64,000 nt of DNA from Serripes groenlandicus (lineage: Eukaryota; Mollusca; Bivalvia; Cardiida; Cardiidae): the NCBI GenBank assembly GCA_031761405.1, contig JASEVX010000001.1, positions 23,145,270 to 23,209,269 on the forward strand, read 5' to 3'. Below, in pieces: positions 33,047 through 44,218 of this stretch; position 1 is the first letter of the stretch; each line of letters opens with the position of its first letter. A program made the translations under genes and the position numbers. Under the pieces are notes generated by a model that ran no database searches, was not told the origin of the DNA, and saw nothing but the letters and a program-made list of their open reading frames with translations.

Positions 33047-34630
33047 CATTATGGTGACAAAAAGACAAACATGTTCACCTAGCATCGTTGTTTTCACATT
33101 TATCTGCTACAAAAGGTGTACAAGTCTTCTGCGTGACATCAAGAATGAATACAAATCATGAAGTTTACATCTAAGTTATTTACTGTCAATGAATTACCCC
33201 ATGTTACTTTGTATACATAAATCTGAAACCAAAATGGCTTGGTCAAAGATATGTACGTTAGCCACAATGTTACTGAATTCGGGCTAAAGTGGCTTTATTA
33301 TTAAAGGTGTCTGTACATTAATCGTATCAGTCTCAGTAGTCAGCAAGATTTAGGGAATTTATTAGACATTTCTATCAATAGGAAAACGGCTTATATGAAA
33401 TACCACCTAAACAGTGATTCGACAAGGTTAACTTACTACACGTGCAAGATGCATAATTATTTGTGTTGGTAGTGTTTTAGTGTACATGATCAAGCGCCAG
33501 TTTGCCCAAAGTTCATCATAATCTAAAAACGAATCGTCCTCGAAAATGTGATAGAATTACGAAATGCACGAAGACCAGTTGCTTGAATTATATTTACATA
33601 ATTACAATTCTACAGGAGACTGAAACATTCGGGTTTTGTATACACTGACAACAATGCGCGAAATATCTCTCGAGACAAACCGCCCAACTTTGATGACTTA
33701 ACAAGCATCATGAACTGCCAATAGTTTCTCAATCGTCATTCATTTCGGGAGTATTTCTATTTATTTAAGTGAACGCCATTGCCAATTTTCTTTGAAGCAC
33801 TCCTTGTCAAAAGCTGAAAAACGTCTAGGCGACAATACGGAAAACAACGATGAAGTTTGAAGGACCATGAATAGAGTCTTCGTTCTCATGCTCCACTCTT
33901 TTCATTTTATTTCAATCTTCGACGTTTCTTAATCAGCCTTCAAACTTTATAGGAAGGTACATTCTATTCTTAATTTTAATATAACTTAAAACGAATGATT
34001 TCCGTTAAAAGAACCCTGTTTTTTCCTTTAAATATTGATCTTGTTCATAATTTGTGAAGATTCTTGGGTACTTACGTGCTAATCAATGGCATTTTATACG
34101 CAGGAACAAATACAGAGTTCCGCCTCTTTATATTTTGTTAGAACCGTTTAGCCTATCCAAATTCGAGACCAACTTATACTTTTTTCAAGCAGGAGTGCAG
34201 TTTATTGTTCTTCCAGGCCAGTGATCGATTACATTAGAAGCAATTTGTATTCCAATAAGTTTATTTTACCATCTTAAAGATTTAAAAAAATCCGTTTCAA
34301 TCTAAAAAATATCGAAAACCTGACGCAAAATAGAGATAAGGGTAAACTGGATGGGAATGTATTCATTGCATATTTGACAGTGACATTAGAGTGAACAGAG
34401 ACAATTTGAAAACCGGGGTTTGAAGTGGAATTAACATAATAATAGCCAGAAAAAAATTCAATTTCCTCCGAAACTTGGCGACGGTGTTGGGAAAATAGGC
34501 TTCCCCTCGTCTTCGTCGTCAACTACATTGAAAACTCGCCCTTGTTCGTCAACTTGTATTCAGTTTGTGCCACTGACGGTATGTACATCTGTGCAAAAGG
34601 TCAAACTTGTAATAAGTGTAATTTTAGACT
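33046..34630. other. Intergenic, 1.6 kb without recognised repeats
   Basis: The longest stretch here without an obvious transposable element. An 82-aa frame at 34274-34522 is not recognisable. Its absence of repeats makes it a candidate regulatory segment (inference). Confidence 0.45.
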
Positions 34631-34635
34631 AAAAA

Positions 34636-34942
34636 CTTGCAGCGTGTCATCAAAAGTTTACTAAAAACCTTGCAGTGTTACATCAAAAAATTCGTGCCGT
34701 TTAACATCAAAAGTTGACCAAATTCGTGCCGTGTTACATCAAAAGTTGACCAAATTCGTGCCGTGTTACATCAAAAGTTGACCAAATTCGTGCCGTGTTA
34801 CATCAAAAGTTGACCAAATTCGTGCCGTTTTACATAAAAAGTTGACCAAATTCGTGCCATGTTACATCAAAAGTTGACTAAATTCGTGCCGTGTTACATC
34901 AAAAGTCGTATAAAGTATTTCAGTGTAACATCAAATATTAAC
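34636..34942 (+). repeat. 32-bp minisatellite, about 10 copies
   Basis: Unit contains CGTGCCGTGTTACATCAAAA and GTTGACCAAATT. Central copies are near identical and outer copies diverge (CTTGCAGCGTGTCATC at the left edge, CAGTGTAACATCAAATATTA at the right). Confidence 0.92.
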
Positions 34943-35317
34943 TGAAATATTTATTTAATTTTTCTTATAGTCCTTTTTATCAATTATTTTTTTTCAATTT
35001 ATCGAATGATTCTTTTCTACAAAAAGCAACATTTAGGGCCCTGAGTGGCGTGTTGTTGTTTTTTTGGGGTCATTTTTAAAAAAAAATCAAATGTTTTCAC
35101 TATGTTATTAAGCTAACATAATGTAAAATATGTTAAAACAATTTGATATTGCATTGGAAAATATCAAAAACGATGAAGTTCATAAAGATAATTAAGGTCT
35201 AACCATATATATTTCTTAATTACCTCGAAGCGTTTAGCAAACTTGAAACCCTTTCACTAATATAAAATAGTATTGCATTAGAAACATGATATTATCTTGT
35301 ACTAAGTAATAGCAATT

Positions 35318-35535
35318 GTTAAAAAATTAGATGTATAGAAAACATGTACTTCATTGTACGTTCAACCTCCATTTAAGATCTTAGGGAGGATAATTCGAGA
35401 GAAAAAGTATTTACTTTTTGTGTTCTGTAATTTTCTTTTTTTACACATTCACGTATGTTATGTATGTTAATATGTTTGTACGATGATGATCAGTATTTTA
35501 GGTCAAATCAATAAACTTATGTTCTGTTCTATATA
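35318..35535 (+). repeat. Dispersed repeat, probable LINE 3' end
   Basis: TTAGATGTATAG, GTACGTTCAACCTCCATTTA, ACTTTTTGTGTTCTGTA and CACATTCACGTATGTTA, then AATAAACTTATGTTCTGTTC. An inverted copy lies at 38165-38390. The AATAAA and short tail fit a LINE 3' UTR. No coding part. Confidence 0.65.
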
Positions 35536-35572
35536 TCGATCAAATAAAGACAAGCGTTAAGTACACTCAGAT

Positions 35573-35805
35573 AGTTAAACCTTTCCCTCATATAGACGCT
35601 TTCTGTCGGCTCTGCAGCAGACGGCTTTTTGAAAACATAGTGACAAAAGAAGAAATTGCTCAAAACGAGCAATTTCTCCTTTTGCCACAATGTTTTCCAC
35701 TTTTAGTTATAGGTTATCCATTCAATTAAAGAGATTTTCTATGTTTTGACAAAATATGTTCAAAGTCGTCTGCTGCAGAATTGTCGTATGAGAGAAAGGG
35801 TAAAT
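35573..35805 (+). mobile_element. Family A MITE, nearly intact
   Basis: CTTTCCCTCATATAGACGCT left, GTATGAGAGAAAGGGTAAA right. The CTC/GAG hairpin is perfect. Both TTAA sites carry point changes. Confidence 0.88.
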
Positions 35806-36032
35806 CATTGGTTGGAAATTGAAACTGTTCGCCACAACAGTTACCAAGTAACATTATATATATTCTTTATTAAAGTATCATATGTGTACATAATATAAAA
35901 GAAGATACTTCAATTCAGTTGATAAATAATTGTGCAAAAGACACAATAGAATATGAAAAAAATGCACAATGAATAGATTAATATCATTTTATTTCAGTCC
36001 TGTCCCTATGACACACATAATTATTGTGTGCC

Positions 36033-36325
36033 GAGCCCCGGGAGCTCAGTCGGTAACGACGCGAGCCGGCAATCAAGGGGTTGCGAGTTCGAACCCCCAA
36101 CTCGTCCAACATCCTTAAACATTGGACAGATGTCACTGTGACAAGCCTCGTTCTTCTTCCATCAATGGGCTTACATTTTAGGTGGAAAAGCAGCCAGTTG
36201 CTTGGAAAGTCTGTTGTGTGGAGTACTGGTATAAGAGAACCAGGAAACCTCTGAGTCGGTGAACTGGCCGCCGTGATACGACTGAAAACATGTAGAGAAC
36301 GGCGTTAAACTCAAACAAACCATCA
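36033..36325 (+). mobile_element. tRNA-derived SINE, head type 1
   Basis: GGGAGCTCAGTCGGTAACGA (A box), TGCGAGTTCGAACCCCC (B box), GGTGGAAAAGCAGCCAGTTG, tail GGCCGCCGTGATACGACTGA, GAACGGCGTTAAACTC, CAAACAAACC. The best preserved of this head type. Confidence 0.85.
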
Positions 36326-37603
36326 CACTTTTAACATTATTTTGTGTATTTACAATACATTAACCTGCTTTCTCTCCGACAACGCGGAATTTGACAGATA
36401 ACATGAAGAGAAAAGGCAGATTGTGTTTATGTGATTTTGGGACCTTGGAATATATTGCATTTATAACAATATATAGTCCTGAATTGTCAAAATCACGTTA
36501 TCTTTAATAAATCTGCGCCTTTTTTTCAAAATTTAATGAAGAGAAGAGTTGATTCATTTAATAAAAATAACGCGTATGCTCGCCGACCAAAGCTAGATTT
36601 CGATTGTATTACGGTACATTTTACAATGCAGGGTGAGAAGACAAACACTGTGAGTGTTTTACCAATAGGTCAATATCAGTCTACAGCACCTAGGTGCGGG
36701 CTTTCTGATCTCATTGTTTTCGACCTTGATTATCATTAATCAAACTTGTGGAGTAAAGTTTCGCAGGGATTCACATCCAATGATATATACATACAAATGT
36801 GTGAATATACAAATGTAGACAAAAACCGCCGCGCGTGGATAAGTAATTAGTGCTAATTGAGAGTTGATTTTACCCTCGACTGATTAATGACGATTAATAA
36901 ATTTAAGGTGTGAATTCGTCCAAAGCTGACGATCGGTGTTTGGTGGGGGAGGTGGAAGGCGGCGTTAACTTTGATATTCTGGAACTGTTTGTTTTCGTAA
37001 TCTACGCGTTCACGCCTTGTCCAGTTGCAATAATGAGGTGTGAAATATTGTAATTCTGCTCGTATGGATTCTTTCATTCCATTCGTGTCTTTTTTGAGCT
37101 TTTATATTCATGAAAAATATTGATTTAGTTTTTATAAAAAAAAGTATAAGATCAATACTGATTTTTGATGCATGTAATATTTATTTATGTACTTTTATTG
37201 AAACAATAGTTCTTTTTTCAATAGTCTAAAACTATTTAGATATTTCAGATATTTGCCAATTTTGTGTCAAAGGGTTTCTGCTCCATTTGTGCGTTTTTTT
37301 TTGACAATTTTGAAATATGCAATTGATGTCCAACAAGTGTCAAACCATTCTATAAATATACATTTTGCTTTAATTCATGAATGATTTGTATGACGAGATA
37401 CTTGATAAGTTGATTCATTTCAATTCCTTTAGGCTTCCAGCCCATGAGGACACAGAAAAGAACATACGTGTACTTGCAACACAAGCATATAAGCTCGTTG
37501 TGCATAACATACATTATTAACATACATGGTACTGAACATAGCAATCGTACAATGTATGCTTTTGAAACAAAGAAAATACATTTATTAGCTTCATACATGT
37601 TTA
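36326..37603. other. Intergenic, no gene seen
   Basis: Unique AT-rich sequence. Frames of 67-82 aa (36536, 36853, 37350) have no recognised features. A small ATATATTG/CAATATAT inverted repeat lies near 36451-36475. Confidence 0.5.
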
Positions 37604-37833
37604 TTAACCCTTTCCCTCATACGACAATTCTGCAGCAGACGACTTTGAACGTATTTTGTCAAAACATAGAAAATCTCCATAATTGAATGGATAACCTATG
37701 ACGAAAAGTGGAAAACATGGTGGCAAAAGGAGAAATTGCACGTTTTGTGCAATTTCTTCTTTTGTCACTATGTTTTCAAAAAGCCGTCTGCTGCAGAGGC
37801 GTCAGAAAGCGTCTATATAAGGAAAAGGGTTAA
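37604..37833 (-). mobile_element. Family A MITE, intact
   Basis: TTAA at both ends. CCCTTTCCCTCATACGACAA left, TATATAAGGAAAAGGG right. CAC/GTG hairpin. Confidence 0.9.
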
Positions 37834-38164
37834 TAGTGGTCCTATATTATAAACACATATATGTATAAGTCAATACAATATGTTCTGTTCTGTTCATATC
37901 CACTCGTTAAAATCAGTGGACTACCAGCTATTAAAGGTTTAATATAAACGAAGGATCAGTATTATAAAAATGTCAAATATGACCAGACTATTTAGCTATC
38001 TTACAATCATTCGATCCTTATCATCATAATCGGAACGGACGTGTCGTCTGTATCAGTTCAAATGTCATTGATCGGATTTAATTGGTACCTGGTTTGAACT
38101 ATTAAATGCGTCGACAATGTAATCTGGCTTTCTACAAATATTGTTCAACGATGACTGGTATGGA
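37834..38164. other. Intergenic, nothing recognised
   Basis: Short AT-rich gap. It contains ATATGTTCTGTTCTGTTC, similar to the tail of the dispersed repeat at 35318. Confidence 0.4.
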
Positions 38165-38390
38165 AAATGCTTTTATTGCAGAACGGAACAGAAAATATAT
38201 TTAATGATTCGATCTAAAGTACAGATCATCATCGTACACACATTTTAACATACGTGAATGTGTAAAACAAAATTGTTTACAGAACACAAAAAGTAAATAT
38301 TTATCTCTTGAATAATCCTCCCTTAGATCTTAAATGGAGGTTGAACGTACATTTATTCTATACATCTAATTATTTAACAATGTTTCTCAC
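38165..38390 (-). repeat. Inverted copy of the 35318 dispersed repeat
   Basis: Reverse complement carries TTAGATGTATAG, GTACGTTCAACCTCCATTTA, ACTTTTTGTGTTCTGTA and CACATTCACGTATGTTA in the same order as 35318-35500, then CTGTTCCGTTCTG at the tail side. Confidence 0.75.
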
Positions 38391-38420
38391 TTAAATTTCG
38401 AAACGGTGTTTCATAACCGT

Positions 38421-38595
38421 TTAACCCTTTCCCTGATATAGACACTTTCTGACGCCTCTGCAGCAGACGGCTTTTTGAAAACATAGTGACAAAAGAAGAA
38501 ATTGCTCAAAACGAGCAATTTCTCCTTTTGCCACAATTGACAAAATATGTTCAAAGTCGTCTGCTGCAGAATTGTCGTATGATGGAAAGGGTTAA
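38421..38595 (+). mobile_element. Family A MITE with a right-half deletion (175 bp)
   Basis: TTAA at both ends and a perfect CTC/GAG hairpin. The usual segment between GCCACAAT and TGACAAAATATG is missing (about 55 bp). Confidence 0.88.
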
Positions 38596-38744
38596 CAAGG
38601 TACACTATACTAATTGTTAAGTGAACTACGCAAAGCAAGTGACTTCGTAGACATATTTTCCCAGGTCTTTGCTACATTTGCAACAAGTTAGTTGGGACGG
38701 GTCTCGCGATCTAAAAAATCGGCAGATGACGTCCATCAATGCTA

Positions 38745-39070
38745 AATAGATTCAAGATTCAAACTCTTTATTTCGTAACGTAAACATACATGTTTCTTGT
38801 TACATAATACGTGTATATATATTTATGTTATCATCGTGACATACTAAAGCAGTATGTTACGGCTAATAATAATAATAGTGAAACAGATATATTCAACTCA
38901 TAATGTAAGTAATTCAGTTCAAGTTTTAGTGATAATAGTAAAATTATATGATAGTTGAGCTCTGATGCGAATCCCAGCTTCACATCACGACTCAACCGAT
39001 CAATAAACAGAAACTACATATTCTGATTAGGTAAATACATCGTGCATATAAAAATATATATCTGGGACTT
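38745..39070 (-). repeat. Possible LINE 3' UTR
   Basis: On the minus strand it ends CGAAATAAAGAGTTTGAATC, an AATAAA signal followed directly by a short tail. No coding remnant, so the call rests on the tail alone. Confidence 0.3.
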
Positions 39071-39456
39071 GAATTCAATTCCTAAATAATTTTATATTCA
39101 TATAACAGTGTTGACAATTGATTGTCTTATTACATTTTGGATGATACATGTAATTTCCTACATTCAACAAATTAGAACAGCCTGCACCACAGAGCAATTT
39201 GATCGGTATCATCCCTTGTCACTACCTATTATTCGGAGTAAAGTATAGTATATACATGTATATCGCAAAAAGATGATAGGAGGACATGTAATTCAAAGTT
39301 TAATATATAATCCTAAAGTTTGTTTGTTGAATTTCAAAATTGGTACATCATTTCATGTCCAATATTATGTTAAAAATCAAACAAGACCTTTCACAATATA
39401 GCGCCACTTTGAAGCAATATACATGTGTAGGCAGAACTCCGGCCTACAAGTTTGCA

Positions 39457-39496
39457 GGATTACCATCGGATTATCCCTCGGATTAGGGAAGGATTA
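39457..39496 (-). promoter_or_regulatory. Cluster of four K50-homeodomain sites (TAATCC)
   Basis: GGATTA at 39457, 39468, 39480 and 39491 on the plus strand (TAATCC on the Otx strand), with start-to-start spacing of 11, 12 and 11 bp. The spacers differ (CCATC, TCCCTC, GGGAA), so this is not a simple tandem repeat. Otx, Pitx and Gsc bind this core. It lies about 28.6 kb upstream of the Otx start codon. Enhancer function is inferred. Confidence 0.45.
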
Positions 39497-39774
39497 ATGC
39501 TAATTTGCCGACAGAACCTGTCCGAACGACGTACTAGAAGACAATCAAACACTTATTATACATGTTAAGAATTCATTGTTTGTGATATATAATTTTTAAG
39601 AAGATTAAAGTATTAAAATATTTCAAAACGTTGAAACATAATACGGTGACATATGCCACTGACCGGTGTATTGTTGTTGTGTAGTCACGGCCGGTATGGC
39701 ACTCTCTGACTGGGATACGAACCAACACGTTCACAGATAGGGAGTGGGACTGCGACGCACGTCTCAAAAGTATA

Positions 39775-40004
39775 TTAACCCTTTCCCTCATATAGACGCT
39801 TTCTGACGCCTCTGCAGCAGACGGCTTTTTGAAAACATAGTGACAAAAGAAGAAATTGCACAGAACGTGCAATTTCTCCTTTTGCCACAATGTTTTACAC
39901 TTTTTGTCATAGGTTATTCATTCAATTATGGAGATTTTCTATGTTTTGACAAAATACGTTCAAAGTCGTCTGCTGCAGAATTGTCGTATGAAGGAAAGGG
40001 TTGA
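39775..40004 (+). mobile_element. Family A MITE, intact
   Basis: Left TTAA, right TTGA. CCCTTTCCCTCATATAGACG and GTATGAAGGAAAGGG ends. The CAC/GTG hairpin is perfect, with loop AGAA. Confidence 0.9.
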
Positions 40005-40026
40005 TGAATTATTAAAAGGTTACGTA

Positions 40027-40590
40027 TAATTTACCAACAACTCAACTCAACTCAAATGATTTTATTATTCAAGTCGGCACTAAATGTACCATTGTTCATA
40101 CAAAATACATACAAAATGGTTGAACATGCAAAAAACATGACTACAAAATATCATCACATACATAACAAAACTATTCATATATACATTATAACATCATTAT
40201 ATATAGTATAAGGTTTTTCTGTGTTTATGATTCAAATAGCAAGTATCGATATAAGATCCCTCCTCCTATTTGAAGCTTCATTAATAAATCTAGCAAGGCT
40301 ACTTTGTAAATTTCTATTTTTAGTTGACATTAATCGCGAAAAATTTAAACAATGTTGGAAAAGGCGGTTTAAAATACTTTGTTCTTATATCTCTTAATGA
40401 GGGACATGTCAAGACAAAGTGATATTCACTTTCCAATGAAAGTGTGTTGCATAATTCACAGTATCGTTCATTTCTCGCAATATTTGTATATCTACCAATT
40501 TCAACAGATAGCTTATGATCCGATATACGTATTTTTGTCAAACAAATTCTTAATCTATCATTTTTGATATTTTCTAGGTAGGATTTGAAT
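40027..40590 (-). pseudogene. LINE 3' end: ORF2 C-terminus, 3' UTR and GAGTT tail
   Basis: The minus-strand frame from about 40580 to 40320 encodes a peptide with RICLTKIRISDHKLSVEIGR and NERYCELCNTLSLESEYHF, then VLTCPSLRDIR. The C-x2-C-x9-H-x4-C knuckle is the usual C-terminal tail of ORF2 in CR1/Jockey-like LINEs. The stop at 40320 is followed by an AT-rich 3' UTR ending AATAAAATCATTTGAGTTGA and a (GAGTT)n tail. The 5' part, including reverse transcriptase, is absent, so this is a dead 5'-truncated copy. The repeated GAATTGAATTCAA at 40585-40605 may mark the truncation junction. Confidence 0.75.
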
Positions 40591-40862
40591 TCAATTCAAT
40601 ATAATTTACCAGAGACATATATGTCTCTGAATTTAACAAGTTCAATTGTGTGTTTCACACGTTACAACCTTACAAAAGGCTTAATCATTGTACGTTTTTT
40701 CTCAAGCTTTAATCAAAGCAAAAGGATTTGTACATTCCATTTCCAACTTCACGGAAAAGTCTAACTGTTCTTGTACGCATGCAGCCTTGTACTATGTACA
40801 ATATTAAATATGTGTATTGACTTTAAGTATGCTATACTTAATTCTAAATTAAGATATTATGT
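40591..40862. other. Intergenic, nothing recognised
   Basis: Short AT-rich gap. It includes ACATATATGTCTCTGAATTT next to CAGAGACATATATGT, a small palindrome at about 40610-40635. Confidence 0.4.
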
Positions 40863-41092
40863 TTAACCCTTTCCCTCATATAGACGCTTTCGGACGCCTC
40901 TGCAGCAGACGGCGTTTCGTAAACATAGTGACCAAAGAAGAAATTGCTCAAAACGAGCAATTTCTCCTTTTGCCACAATGTTTTCCACGTTTAGTCATAG
41001 ATTATCCATTCACTTATAGAGATTTTCTATTTTTTGACAAAATATGTTCAAAGTCGTCTGCTGCAGAATTGTTGTATAAGGGAAAGGGATAA
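40863..41092 (+). mobile_element. Family A MITE, intact
   Basis: Left TTAA, right ATAA. GACGCTTTCGGACGCC left, TATAAGGGAAAGGG right. Perfect CTC/GAG hairpin. Confidence 0.9.
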
Positions 41093-41217
41093 TGATCAGA
41101 CAGAAAAGCCAATTTCATAATTATTCAAAACTCATTGTATATGGTGTTTTGTTCTGAGGGACGCTCACTAAGAATGGCAGCCACAGTCTGACTCTTACTT
41201 GAACTGTAAGGGCCTGT

Positions 41218-41325
41218 TTACCATTTCCCCACATACAACACATCTGCAGCAGACGACTTTGAAAACATTGTGACAAAAACCTGAAAAATCGCCATAAGCT
41301 TAATTGTTAATTAAAGGGGTCTGGA
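41218..41325 (-). repeat. Family A MITE half
   Basis: CCATTTCCCCACATACAACA, CTGCAGCAGACGACTTTGAA and AACATTGTGACAAAAACCTG. Stops before the hairpin. Confidence 0.6.
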
Positions 41326-41580
41326 CGATTGGAATCAATGCATCTCTTTGAGCTTCAGCAGATGGGGTGGTATTGGTTTCATAACGTATATGTTGATATA
41401 AGGTGAAGGATCAGTATCTAATTCATGTCCGCCGCGATATAAACTTAGCAGTTGAAAGCGACGTAAAACTCCCAAGACAAACAAGACGATGGTAAATTGT
41501 AGATATTGTTCTGTCAATGTTTATCTATTTTAATCCCGACATAAATGATGATAATATAAATATTATATGATTGAATATGG

Positions 41581-41809
41581 TTAACACTTTCCGCCATGTA
41601 GACATATTTTGACGCATCTGCAGCAGATGACTCTTGAACACATTTAGGCCAAAGGTGAAATTGCTCATGATGAGCAATTTCTCCTTTGGCCAGAATGTTT
41701 TCAACTTTATTTAACAATAAAGCTTTCTTTTATGGAGATTTTTCAGGTTTTTGTCACTCTGCTTATAAAGTCGTCTGCTGCAGATTTGCTGTATGTGGGA
41801 AAGGGTTAA
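41581..41809 (+). mobile_element. Family A MITE, second subtype, intact
   Basis: TTAA at both ends. CACTTTCCGCCATGTAGAC left, GCTGTATGTGGGAAAGGG right. Hairpin GAAATTGCTCATGATGAGCA is perfect. It differs from the main subtype by GTGGG rather than GAGGG at the right end and a distinct middle. Confidence 0.88.
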
Positions 41810-41866
41810 CGATAAACCTTCCACCTTTTTACTCTCTACTTTCTTTTAACTATTGACACCTCCACC

Positions 41867-41893
41867 CCCCCCCCCCCCCCCCCCCCCCCCCCC
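41867..41893. repeat. Poly-C tract
   Basis: A run of about 27 C. Length uncertain. Confidence 0.9.
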
Positions 41894-42254
41894 TTTAAAA
41901 AAGAAAAGAAAAAGAATGCGATAAAAGGATACCGCTCAAATAGCTCTGAAAACATCAGAGAAGCCAAAGATGGCCGTGATGACGTCATTTTGTGATCATC
42001 CGGGTAACATGTTTTTACAGACAGATAAGATAAAACTCAACTTCAAACATGGTTTGATGCTGTTATCGTCCAACTATTCAAACTGTTTTTACAGTGGTTT
42101 GCGATAACAATTTCAAGTGTTTGTACGACTTATTCCGGCTTGATGCTAGGTACTAGGATGTCCATTATTATGGCGAATGTTATCTTTAACTATCTTAAAT
42201 ATATTGCTTGTTTATTTTGGTACAGGTGTTCATTGTAACCTTTTATATATTCAA

Positions 42255-42418
42255 TTATCCAAAGTCGCGGCGGTGATGGTGGAGTGCCGTTGGACAAGGC
42301 ACATTTTCCTAATTTAGTACTAGTTTGTTTACCCAGGGATCATGAATAAGCGAACTGTCACCGTGATATAATGAAAATACTGTTGGAAACGGCGTGAACG
42401 CCCAACAAACAAATCAAT
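42255..42418 (+). mobile_element. SINE 3' part, head type 3 family
   Basis: GCGGCGGTGATGGTGGAGTG, TTGGACAAGGCACATTTTCC, GGGATCATGAATAAGCGAAC and tail GTCACCGTGATATAATGAAA with GAAACGGCGTGAACGCCC. The tRNA-like head is missing. Same family as 57961 and 60283. Confidence 0.75.
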
Positions 42419-42655
42419 GTTGACCCTTTCAAACAAAAAGACGCTTTTTGACGCCGCTGCAGCCGACAATTTTGTGAAAAAAAACACCAAAAGAGAAAAA
42501 TTGTTCATCATCTTCAATTTGTCGTTTTGCATAAATATTGTCATAATTAGTCATTAAGTGTTCTTTCATTTGTAGAGAGTTTCCATATTCTTGCCTTGAT
42601 GTTTTCTTGTTCTTGATGCTGCTGGTGATATTTGCTGTATGTGTCCTCACCCGAT
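42419..42655 (+). mobile_element. Family A MITE, degenerate
   Basis: TTGACCCTTTCAAACAAAAA, GACGCCGCTGCAGCCGACA and a decayed hairpin (AAATTGTTCATCATCTTCAA). Right end GCTGTATGTGTCC is poor. Confidence 0.6.
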
Positions 42656-42743
42656 ATTCGCGACATGTTGGAGTTTTAACCGAAGACGCGGTGTTATGGT
42701 TCAAGCGGTCAGCCCCAGACCTGGTTCCGAAACTATCAAACTC

Positions 42744-42975
42744 TTAACGCTTTCCCTTATATAGACGATTTTCTGACGCCTCTGCAGCAGACGGCATTTT
42801 GAAAACATAGTGTCAAAAGAAGAAATTGCACAAAACGTGCAATTTCTCCTTTTGCCACGATGTTTTACACTTTTTGACATAGGCTATCCATTCAATTATG
42901 GAGATTTTCTATGTTTTTGACAAAATATGTTCAAAGTCGTCTGCCGCAGAATTGTCGTATGAGGGAAAGGGTTAA
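42744..42975 (+). mobile_element. Family A MITE, intact
   Basis: TTAA at both ends. GCTTTCCCTTATATAGACGA left, GTATGAGGGAAAGGG right. Perfect CAC/GTG hairpin. Confidence 0.9.
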
Positions 42976-43620
42976 TGCTAAAATTAAGAGTTCTGATTGG
43001 TCAATTTGGAGAACTAATTTGTTTCCGACTAATTAAATGCCTGAGCACACATTCTGAGAACAGATTAAACTTTTATAATTTTGGAACCAAAGCTTCGTCA
43101 AAAAAACACCAAACTTTACCAAGTAATGTTGCTTTTTTTTTTTGTGCCTCATATGAACATTTTCCTTCGTCGAACCATTAAACTAAATGGTAAATGTACA
43201 TATATAGTCTTTATTAAAGTCTCATCTTTGTAAAGACTTTAAACATGGCAGTAATAGCTGTTGTATGAGGGAAAGGGTTTTGCTATCCATTAACAACTAT
43301 TTGAGGGAACATGACATGAAATGCGTACCTGAATAACGGAGACTTTCATTACCAATTTACATGATATCACCTTTTTATAGAATCGTTTGAAGGCATCAGA
43401 GGCAAAATGTGCCAGATTTGGCAAGTTTGGAAATATAACTGTTAAAACCTTGTAAACAATTTGACGATGGTTTTATATGTGCTTCATTTCTTTTAAAGAA
43501 AAGACATGGTTTTACAGAGATATCCTAAATGTTATGTAAACATTGGTAATTGTATGATATACAACTGCATCTAAATGATAACCATTTAAGGGGAACTATT
43601 TAGTTTTCAGTCATGGTGAA
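42976..43620. other. Intergenic with a solo MITE end
   Basis: A solitary family A right end, TGTATGAGGGAAAGGGTTTT, lies at 43262-43281. Otherwise nothing recognised. Confidence 0.5.
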
Positions 43621-43647
43621 GTGGTTATTATGATGTAGGTAATCACC

Positions 43648-43695
43648 CACAGGGGATCATCCTAGGGGCGAAACGCCCGTACCTGTGGGTTATTG
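43648..43695. repeat. Perfect hairpin with an inner hairpin
   Basis: ACCCACAGG pairs with CCTGTGGGT, enclosing an inner GGGCG/CGCCC pair around AAA. No terminator-like context applies in an animal genome. Confidence 0.75.
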
Positions 43696-43702
43696 TCCAA
43701 GG

Positions 43703-43721
43703 GGAGGGGGGGGGGGGGGGT
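43703..43721. repeat. Poly-G tract
   Basis: GGGGAGG followed by a long G run. Potential G-quadruplex and sequencing trouble spot. Confidence 0.85.
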
Positions 43722-43753
43722 CATCGTTATAGGGGCAAACATCCGTAACCCCT

Positions 43754-43842
43754 CTTAAATATATGTCAATCTTCTTCATACGCAACGTGTCTTTTTTTGC
43801 AAGAAGAAGATTGACATATATTTAAGACACGTTGCGTATGAT
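43754..43842. repeat. Two interleaved inverted repeats
   Basis: Order A-B-A'-B'. A is TTAAATATATGTCAATCTTC, perfectly complementary to A' (about 43804-43827). B, CATACGCAACGTGTC, is complementary to B' (about 43828-43842). The B arm lies inside the A-A' loop and A' lies between B and B'. Confidence 0.85.
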
Positions 43843-44218
43843 CTGAAAACGAAGTCGACGAACTTTTTTTTCTCCAGTTCCGTCGAAAATCACTCTAATT
43901 AGAAACCTCGCAACTCATTAGGTTCCTAATGAAGCGGCGGCAACTACAAAGCACGAATTAAATCGATTTTTACGCGTTTTTACACAAGTCCTACCTTTCA
44001 ATCGGAATTGTAATATAACGGCATACCTGACCAAAACCAAAGATTACCGGGTCCTTCCTAATTGAACATGTTCATTAATTTGATTACTGTCTATCCATTC
44101 TGAAATCCGCTTATCCGTTACCTGATATACCGTTTCTTTAAAGTCGCCCCCTTCAAGAATTATAATCTAATGCAAAATGTGAAATATCTGGAATTTTAGG
44201 AGAGTTATTATGTTAAAG

